This document shows positions 56,747 through 64,000 of a stretch of 64,000 bases of DNA, one piece after another (within the stretch, counting starts at the first letter, position 1; every line of letters starts with the position of its first letter). This stretch comes from Massariosphaeria phaeospora (taxonomy: Eukaryota > Ascomycota > Dothideomycetes > Pleosporales), in NCBI GenBank assembly GCA_011032825.1, contig JAADJZ010000004.1, forward strand, positions 1,364,001 through 1,428,000, in the 5' to 3' direction. The translations under genes and the position numbers were made by a program. The notes beneath the pieces were generated by a model that was not told where the DNA came from, ran no database searches, and saw only the letters and a list, made by a program, of their open reading frames with translations.

Positions 56747-57503
56747 GTAGTTCATCTGGGTAGCCTTCGTATTTTTGTCGGTGTTATATCTGGCACAGTC
56801 CTTACCGGTCTTCTTTATCAAGATCTGAATCAATATATCGCTTTGTGCAGTATTGGCGCCTGAACACTTGTGATCTAAACGGTGTGATGAGGTGCAGAAA
56901 AGGTTCCTCGCTAGACTTTACCGATAAAGGCCTAGTGAATACGGGCCGACACGGGAACGCTGCAGGTAAGATCTGTGGAGACCTACGGCAGGTGACGGTA
57001 GTGAACGGAATCTAAGGAGATCGACCGGGATCGACCTAGTTTGAGATGGATCCGAGAACGTCCGCTTGTCGAAGCCCGCGGAGACGCCTTGGCAGAAGGA
57101 CGGTGGATAAAAGTCTGCGCGAATGCAAGGGGAGCCTCATTTGTATTCAGCGGAAGCAATGGGTGGCCATTTTGTGGAGCCTCTCAAAACCATGGTTCGT
57201 CAGGATGACTCCGAGAAGAACGGCGGGGTGGGGTGGGGACTGGACTCAATCCTAACTATGGATTAGTGCATAGCTAGTCTGTAATACTCTTGTAGCCTTG
57301 CCATTCAGTTTCGTCCAATGCTAACGCGTTATCTGGCGTTTTTCGAGTTTTCTCACGACTATGATTGGCTATCTCATCTCTAGAGAGATATACCACAAAA
57401 TGGCCACCCATTCAGCTTCCACTGAATACAAATGAGGCTCCCCTTGAGCATTCGCGCAAACTTTTATCCTAGAGAGATATAAAGAGATCTTAACCTCATT
57501 AGC
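56747..57503. other. Intergenic with a foldback element
   Basis: About 760 bases between the GMC stop and the 3' end of the broken BBE-type oxidase. The foldback element at 57105-57469 fills half of it. The remainder shows nothing coding. Confidence 0.55.
57105..57469. mobile_element. Foldback (MITE-like) element with ~75-bp inverted arms
   Basis: Bases 57105-57177 (GGATAAAAG...CATTTTGTGG) match the reverse complement of 57393-57469 almost perfectly, with a few substitutions and 4 extra bases in the right arm. The arms enclose about 215 bases without coding capacity. A diverged relative of the left arm plus 35 inner bases lies at 61423-61538, so it is a repeat family. TAGAGAGATATA occurs both just inside the right arm (about 57382) and just outside it (about 57470). 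The structure fits a non-autonomous DNA transposon. Confidence 0.8.
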
Positions 57504-59147
57504 CTAGTAAACACCTAGCTTGAAGCCACCCGGCACTCGCTTCTGGAAGAAGCCCGCAGGATCATAATCCAAGCTGACTTCGCGCAGAAACTTCCCCGCA
57601 TCCTCTCCATATCCTTCAATGACCTTCTCAGTGGAGTCGCTATAGTTCATGAAGCGATAGTCTGAATCTCGACCCTTCTCTCGAGCCAGCTTGTTGACGC
57701 TTTCCAGGAAGGCTAAGGACGCTTGAACAACCGGCTCATCATCCTTGTCGTCAACCCAGACAGGAACCAGTAACACGTTGATGTACGGGCCTTCGTCCGC
57801 CGATAGCCCTAGAGCATTTTGGCCCGGCCTCGGCAGAGCGCAACAACATCTCCTTGGAGATGAGCTGGAGTACGACGGAGAATGACTGAATTGTGGTGCA
57901 TTTGATTGGCTCTAGTGCTTCCTTGTACAGCGGGGGAATGGTCTAAAGAAGCGACAAATCCGGTTTGACGGTGATTGTGAAATAGAGCTGCCAACCGCCT
58001 GGGTTACTATATTGCGACTGCTCCTCGCTAAATTCGAGTTGGCTGGCGGTTCTGATGGTACTGTGAAGCCGGGGCTTAATCGCCGTGAATGCTGAAAGCG
58101 ATGCAGGCGGAACATCCAAGTCGTCGTGGCTCGAGTGGTATAGCCAGGAAGATGAGATATCTTGTTGCGGTTATAAGGAGAAGCAGATCACGTAATAGTG
58201 TTCTGGTGCTACTTCCTCACTTATCGAGTACCTCTTACCTCAGCTGGATTACAGATACGTCATGTAAATAGACCCTGCTGCTGGCCCTTTGAGAGGGCAG
58301 CACGAACACAACAGAACACATACACAATACTTTTGTTTTCACTGCATTCCACACTGCCACATATCTCCTCCGACTGCAAGCGCCCAGCCTAGAGATACCA
58401 TGATGTGAGCGTATTCGTCGGTGATTTGTAAGGTCGCGAAGTCGTAGAGAGCTTTGAGCAGCTCTGCCGATTCCGTGGGAGGATGAACGGTCATGCCGCC
58501 CCAGAAGTCTCCTTGGGGGAAGGTTTGAAGGTCCACTTGGGTCACAATGCCGAAATTGTTGCCACCTCCCTTGAGGGCGCGGAAGAGGTCCGCGTTCGTA
58601 GTGTTGTTCGCATTCACGACTTCTCCAGACGCGAGAACCACTTCGAAGTTGAAAACCGTGTCGCACACAAAGCCGTAGCGGGAAGTGAAGAACGAAAAGC
58701 CACCTGGGGAAGTTAGTGGGAGTTGAAAGGTTAGCGGTACGACCGACCCCCTAACGTCAAACCCGTTACTCCGACACGGCAAACTCTGCCTCCCGCTACT
58801 CCCAGCCCTTTAGACGAGATGGCTTTGTACACAGTCCCCCAATCTGCGCCAGCTCCAATTGAAACGATTTTGTCGTCGTCGCTGAGATGAACGCCATTGA
58901 TACCACGCATATCGATGGTAATGCCCCCATCGATGTTTGCAGCGCCTTTCCACGGTGTGCAACCTCCGCCTCTGACGGCGACTTGTGACGTTGAAGTCGA
59001 GAGTTGTTGTACCAACTGTGCCACATCGTTGACCGAGGTTGGGCGTGCGACGGCGGATGGGGAGAACTTATTGTTGAAGGCGGTGAAGTACGAGTTACAG
59101 CTGTCTTTGTACTCGGGCGACGAGGCGGAGAAGAGTTTAGCTTCCAT
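57504..59147 (-). pseudogene. Broken FAD-linked oxidase (BBE / berberine-bridge-like)
   Basis: Minus strand. First exon 59147..58748 reads well: EYKDSCNSYFTAFNNKFSPSAVARPTSVNDVAQLV, VAVRGGGCTPWKGAANIDGGITIDMRGIN, then GLGVAGGRVCRVGVTGLTLGG. The next exon starts at 58703: GFSFFTSRYGFVCDTVFNFEVVLASGEVVNANN, LFRALKGGGNNFGIVTQVDLQTFPQGDFWGGM. The usual His for flavin attachment in the RGGG(H) context is Cys here (GGGCTPW). After MWQCGMQ (58339) the frame breaks. Parts of the substrate domain recur at 58080-57780 with a TAG near 57943 and a frameshift near 57825, and the BBE C-terminus appears at 57776-57504 (YDPAGFFQKRVPGGFKLG). Relatives are secreted or vesicular oxidases of secondary metabolism. 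This copy is probably dead, unless the breaks are sequence errors. Confidence 0.8.
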
Positions 59148-60179
59148 GGTAGCCGATGTTCGTTTCGCGCGAGGTGTATGAAGACTAGAAGTTCAGAAAT
59201 ATTGTTCGATGCCACTGGGCTCCGTGTGGCACAGTATGGCATAGTACCGCCTCGGGCCGTTGGAAATGTCAGTATAGTGGCGATCAATGGCTGCATATCA
59301 TAATACCATCAAGTGCTCCTGGATGAAAGGTTGCGCGTGGCGCGAAACAGTGCTTCCAGCAAGTTGACCGAAAAGTTGTGAAATGAGGCTATGACGCCAT
59401 TCAAAACGCGTCGTGATCTGAAGGAAAACGCGTAAAACCCAGATAAGATGTAGCCCGCCAATGCCCTAGGGCCACACTCCCAGCTGCACCTTTCCGTCGA
59501 TTTTTGCGCGTCCCATCAGACCGCGGAAGGAGGACAGTGTCAGAAGGATAGCGTCAGGACGTGACAGACAGTGCTTATCCCTATGATTAGTACGTTTCTA
59601 CGGTACTGATGCCTCCATGGGCCCCAATTGCGTACTCCAATTTAGGTCCGTGCACCCGCGCCGAAGAGAAGAACTTCATCTGCGCGCGCAAAGTCTTGCG
59701 CCTGGGGCTCACAGCACACACAAGCATACCCTGATGGGCTCTCAACGTACCGGCACCAATAAGAACAGCCCCCTCAGGCTTCTAGCATTTGCGATACCAA
59801 GGGATCACGTGCAGCACCTTCACCTCCCGCTGTCTGCGCGAATGTCGGCCCGAACGCGGGCGCGCTGGTTGGCCGGAGGCGATTTCGGGACTTCAATCCG
59901 TCGAGTCACCGTCGCCGGCGGTCTTCCACGGCCTTCCATGCGGTTGCTATGACGCAAACTCGGCCTTCACCCAGGCTTTTGGGCCCTCCGACCGGGGGGC
60001 GCGGGCGTCAAACCTGGTAGCGAACACGTGAGGCCTTCCTAGTGCGTTGCTGACAATGCTAGCGTCGAGGCCCGCGGCGGCGTATATAGGACCGCTCGCT
60101 CCGTCCCTCCTACCCTCTCTTTTCTTTCCTCATCATCCGCTTCTTTCCTTTCGTCTCTCTCCTTTTCCTTCTGTCTATC

Positions 60180-60600
60180 TTCTTCCTAAGGGTAATCCCT
60201 TAGGCTTTCCTTTATATGGAGGTCCCAAGTCCACATGGTGGGGATCACATTGTGCATGCGAGCGTGGGGCATGCATATTAGTCTCCTTTGGTCTATCTTC
60301 ACTGTCTGGTACTAAGGGATTGAGCGGGTGCTCTCTCTTAGTACCGCCAATCTCTTTCCTTCTTGGAGGTCCCAAATCCACATGGTGGGGATCACTGGTG
60401 TACGCGAGCGTGGGGCGTGCATCCTCTTTCTTTTTGTCTTCTCTCTGAGTCTCCTTTGGTCTATCTTCACTGTCTGAGGTACTAAGGGATTGAGCGGGTG
60501 CTCTCTCTTAGTACCGCCATTCTCTTTCCTTTGGGAGGCCCCAAGTCCACATGGTGGGGGTCACCGTGTAACGCGAGAGTGGGGCGTGCACATCCTTCTT
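60180..60600. repeat. Three tandem ~150-170-bp units with a stem-loop
   Basis: CCACATGGTGGGG occurs at 60231, 60378 and 60547, each followed by GCGAG(C/A)GTGGGGC(A/G)TGCA. Units two and three are preceded by GGTACTAAG, then GATTGAGCGGGTGCTCTC and CTTAGTACC, a 9-bp-arm hairpin; unit one has a related CCTAAGGGTAATCCCTTAGG. TCTCCTTTGGTCTATCTTCACTG is also repeated between units. The copies are well preserved, so expansion seems recent. Confidence 0.85.
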
Positions 60601-61422
60601 TCCCTTCCTTCCCTTCTCTTTTTCATTGACTTTGCTGGCATCTGCTGGCTTGTCGAAGAAGAAGTTGTCTGTCTGTATTTGGTCTGTGTGGAGGTTGACG
60701 TAGGCTGTCCTCATTGTCGCATCATTGCCCTTCCGTGAGCCTCAGCTGTGATACTTTGTGCTACAGGTACTTAACACGCCTGGACCCAGGAAAGCTCGTA
60801 GCATCCAGAATTCTGCGCAAGCCTTCTTTTAAAGTGATTCTCAGACTCACGGGCTATAGAACGGGTCGCTGTGCTGAGCGACAGTCGCTGCTTGCGCGGT
60901 ACACATCGGGTGCCCATGCGCCTCAATCGAGCGATCCTGTCGCGATCGCGCTCTCCGCCTTACCCCCGCTTTGGCAGGTACCGGCGACATCCCATCCGAC
61001 TCTTCCAGTTCATTCTTAGAACGCACTGCTGCAGGTTGGGGACTCCAGCTTTCACCGAGCCATTCGGGAAACCCGGGGCAGAACGGCGCGTCCCCGTCGG
61101 CACCCTGGCTACCGCCTCTTTGTGGCATCGCCTCTCGATGGGCTCGTAGCGGCTTCTTTACGTATCCTCAGTCGCATTTACGGGCCAGTCGCGTTGCGAC
61201 GCCGCGTCGCTCCAGAATCCCCGAGCGTAATCGAGAGCAGCGCGCGCGCGAAGACCACAGCACCCTCTGGCCTCCACCATCGAGCCGCGGTGACAGGCAT
61301 GATAGCACACATTTCCAGACAGCCAGACGCCCGCTACGCAAGGCCTCTCTCCACTACCACGCGCGCTGCCCACGTTTGGCTGTCAGAGCCCGAGGGCCAC
61401 CTCCACCCACCCGACCGCGGAG

Positions 61423-61538
61423 AAAGTTTTCGCAAAGCTCAAACTTGCTGTAGAGAGCCTTATTTGCTTTCAGCGGGGGCTGAGTGGGTGTTTCGTTTTG
61501 TGGAGCCTCTCAGAACCATGGTTCATCGAGATGACTCC
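61423..61538. repeat. Diverged copy of the foldback-element arm
   Basis: This stretch aligns with 57111-57212 from AAAGT(T/C) through TTTGTGGAGCCTCTCA(G/A)AACCATGGTTC to GATGACTCC, with small indels. It is a second, more degraded or partial copy of the element at 57105-57469. I found no matching inverted arm nearby. Confidence 0.7.
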
Positions 61539-62511
61539 TATCAGACCTTCGCTTCTTTCATCCTTGTCGCTGGTCCTCGACGCATGGCGCCCGAGTCGTT
61601 CGGCTCGGTCTCGTTCTACATTGGTCTCTTAACTAGGCGCCACGGCGACGAACGGGGGTAGTGATATCGCGGCGAGTGTGCACATCGCGGGACGCGACCC
61701 AGCCTCGGGCATGATAACAGGACGACGAGTCCTCCGCTGAAGCAACTACTGAAACAGCGGGATGAGGTATACATAATATGGCGAGCGCTGGGTCCCATTT
61801 CTGGGCACGCGTGTGGAGCTCACCCGGGCAGGAATTGCTGCGGCGCAGGCGCCTGGGTTTCTTTCATCGAAAGTCCAATCTGGTACTGAAGACCCCAGGT
61901 ACATACACGCGTATATACTGGTGTCTCCTCTACTCTCCCACAAATCTTCCCAACCCGCATTATCGCATCCATCCGACGCCGGTGCTGGAGTCCCTTCACT
62001 CTTCCTAGCCGTCTCCATCCTGATCGCCTGCCCACTACTGCTTCTTTCGGAGAGTTCGGAGCATGTTGCTGTTTTCTAGACTTCATCCGGGTCCTTCTGG
62101 ACGTCGTATTCCCTCGAGCTCGGTCGGAGTGAAAGGCATGAAGTCGGCAACTTCGGCGCTACTTGACACGAGCGACAGAAGCGGCTAGACAGGCGTCACT
62201 TTCCCCCTCATTGCGGGACGCCAGGACGCCAGCCATGAATCCGTCGCGATCCGTGGCTCCAAAACCGCCCGCCCGCGTCCAACTGCCGACTTGAGGATGT
62301 AACGGGCGATGCAGTAACCAGGCGGAAGGCCTGGAGCATTTAAATCCTCGCTGGCGCCGGCTCTCCGCATTCCACTTGCGACATCTCACACGCGACAGCT
62401 TCGCATCTGACGCCGAGTTTGCCCCGCCTCCGCCCTAACCGCCACGTCGAAAAGCGCCCAAAGGATCACGAACCCTCGCAGCACGAGATACGCGCAGCTT
62501 TGCTGGCGACC

Positions 62512-64000
62512 ATGGCCTCCGACGCGTTGTACACGGTGCCCCTCCTCATCAACGGCAAAGAAACCACCACAACCGCCACCTTCCCCGTCGTCTCGCCCTC
62601 GTCGCACAAAACGATATGGAATGCCTCCTCGGCCTCGCTCGATGACGTCCATGCCGCCATATCCGCCGCCCAGGACGCGTTCCCCGCCTGGTCGAAGACA
62701 AGGCCCGCCGCGCGCCGCACCATCCTGCTCAAAGCCGCCGACATCTTCGAGTCGCACGCGGACGAATATGGAAAGTACATGGAGGACGAGACGGGGGCCC
62801 AGTCCGCGTTCGCCGGGGGGTTCAACGTGCCATTTGCAATTGAAATGATACGGGACGTGGCGGGCCGGATCAGCTCGGTCATGGGGAGCATACCCGCCTG
62901 CGCCGACGAGACGACGAGCGCGCTGGTTATCAAAGAGCCGTATGGCGTTGTTCTAGGCATCGCTCCCTGGTAAGCCGACAGGTATCTCTTCTTGACCGCG
63001 CGGCGACAACACGAGAGGGAAAGCTATCGCGGGGCAACGACAGGACAGCAGCCGGAAAGTCGCGACTAACACCACGCAGGAACGCACCCTACATCCTCGG
63101 CGTCCGCGCCATCCTCTTCGCACTCGCTACAGGCAATACCTGCATCCTGAAAGGCTCCGAGCTCTCGCCGCGCTGCTTCTGGGCCATTGGCTCCGTTCTG
63201 AGCGAAGCCGGAGTACCAGCCGGCGCCATCAACGTCCTGTACCATCGTCCAGAAGACGCCGCTCAAATCACCACCGCGCTGATCGAGCACCCTGCAATCA
63301 AGAAGGTCAACTTCACCGGCTCCACGGCAGTCGGCCGCATCATCGCGCAAACGGCTGGGAAGAACCTCAAGCCGGTGTTAATGGAACTGGGTGGCAAAGC
63401 GAGCGCCATCGTGCTCGAGGATGCGGATCTGAACAAGGCGGCCACCCAGTGCGCAGTCGGTGCGTTCCTGCACGCGGGGCAGGTCTGCATGGCCACGGAG
63501 CGCATTATCGTGCGCAAGGAGATCAAAGCCCAGTTCCTCGACGCCTTCAAAGGCGCAGCCGAAGGCATCTTCGGCGGCGACAAGCCCGCGCCGGTGCTCG
63601 TGCAGTCCGCCGGCGTCGACAAGAACAAACGGCTAGTCGCGGCGGCCGTGCAAGCAGGCGCGCAACTCGTCCACGGCGACCACGAGAAAGACGAAGCGCA
63701 CCCGGAAACGAAAGAGCTATCCAACACGCGCATGCGCCCCATCATCGTCGACGGCGTGACCAAGAACATGGAGCTCTTCCACACTGAATCCTTCGGGCCC
63801 TCCGTCTCCGTCATCGAGGTGGCGAGCGATGAAGAAGCAATTAACATCGCGAATGATACGGATTACGGGCTCACGGGCGCGGTGTTCACGGAGAACCTGG
63901 CGCGGGGCTTCAGGGTTGCGAGGCAGATTGAAAGCGGGTGAGTTGATTTGGCGCGCAGGATGTATGGCAGAGGGAATGTATGTATGCTAACGATATTGTG
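62512..64000 (+). CDS. NAD(P)-dependent aldehyde dehydrogenase (3' end outside window)
   Basis: Exons 62512..62969 and 63080..63937, then an intron that starts with GTGAGT and runs past the window end; about 438 residues are visible. Landmarks are the substrate-tunnel VVLGIAPWNAPYILGVRAILFALATGNTCILKGSE, the NAD loop NFTGSTAVGRIIAQTAG, catalytic Glu in LMELGGKAS (~253) and catalytic Cys in HAGQVCMATERI (~288). NMELFHTESFGPSVSVIEV and NDTDYGLTGAVFTENLARGFRVARQIESG follow, the region just before the C-terminal dimerisation strands. The APWNAPYIL and GKASAIVLEDAD forms resemble aromatic-aldehyde (salicylaldehyde/vanillin-type) dehydrogenases, so an aromatic substrate is a reasonable guess. No targeting peptide is seen. 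Confidence 0.93.

Larger units (their letters stand above)
59148..62511. other. Long intergenic region with repeats
   Basis: About 3.4 kb. It contains tandem stem-loop repeats (60180-60600) and a diverged foldback-element copy (61423-61538), listed separately. Open frames of up to 180 codons here (for example 60971-61453 and 61122-61661) are Arg/Pro/Ser-rich overlaps of one another without family resemblance. The last 300 bases should contain the aldehyde dehydrogenase promoter. Confidence 0.5.

Noticed and set aside
61122..61661. 179-codon plus-strand frame
   Set aside because: It runs through the diverged foldback-element copy and has Arg/Pro-rich random-like composition.
1..64000. tRNA genes and CRISPR arrays
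   Set aside because: No B-box-like GGTTCGANNCC with a matching acceptor stem was noticed by eye, and spaced identical repeats of the CRISPR type are absent, as expected in a fungal nuclear genome.

Overview
The window is nuclear DNA of a filamentous ascomycete. The evidence is short GT-AG introns (about 45-80 nt, often with a CTAAC/CTGAC-like branch site), a Zn(II)2Cys6 regulator, two Pth11/rhodopsin-type seven-helix receptors, GMC and BBE-type flavin oxidases, an ENA-type sodium ATPase relic, and gene-poor stretches with decayed repeats. A Dothideomycete-like fungus is my guess, but the sequence alone does not fix the class. All gene models were built by hand from reading frame, splice sites and family similarity.

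Layout. 0-9 kb is mostly housekeeping: the 3' end of proline dehydrogenase, a mitochondrial Bax-inhibitor/GHITM-like membrane protein, a secreted protein of unknown function, a six-exon GMC oxidoreductase, and the five-exon gene for 60S ribosomal protein uL14 (Rpl23). 10-16 kb holds a secreted Ser/Thr-rich mucin-like protein, NAD-malic enzyme (six exons) and a small cysteine-free secreted protein with dibasic sites. 17-22 kb holds three adjacent co-directional genes of unknown function. They appear to be diverged tandem paralogs: all three share a (E/S)L(V/L/I)PFL(K/R) motif followed, at a similar distance, by a phase-0 intron. This is the best candidate here for something undescribed. 23-32 kb has a glutathione-transferase-like gene and a rhodopsin-type receptor, then three wrecks: a LovC/ToxD-like enoyl reductase, an ENA-type Na+ P-type ATPase and a Na+/H+ antiporter. 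The last two are head to head and both lack their N-termini at the junction. 34-47 kb carries a large conserved fungal protein, a Zn2Cys6 transcription factor and a D-2-hydroxyacid dehydrogenase. 47-49.7 kb is gene-free and repeat-rich. 49.7-59.2 kb looks like accessory metabolism: a four-helix membrane protein with one in-frame stop, an O-methyltransferase, a second rhodopsin-type receptor, an intronless GMC oxidoreductase and a broken BBE-type oxidase. The O-methyltransferase, GMC and BBE genes resemble secondary-metabolite tailoring enzymes, but no PKS, NRPS or terpene synthase is in view. 59-62.5 kb is intergenic with tandem stem-loop repeats and a second copy of a foldback element. The window closes inside an aldehyde dehydrogenase gene.

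The broken genes sit in two patches (27-32 kb and 57-59 kb). Several of their stops could have come from C-to-T type changes, as expected from repeat-induced point mutation or simple decay.
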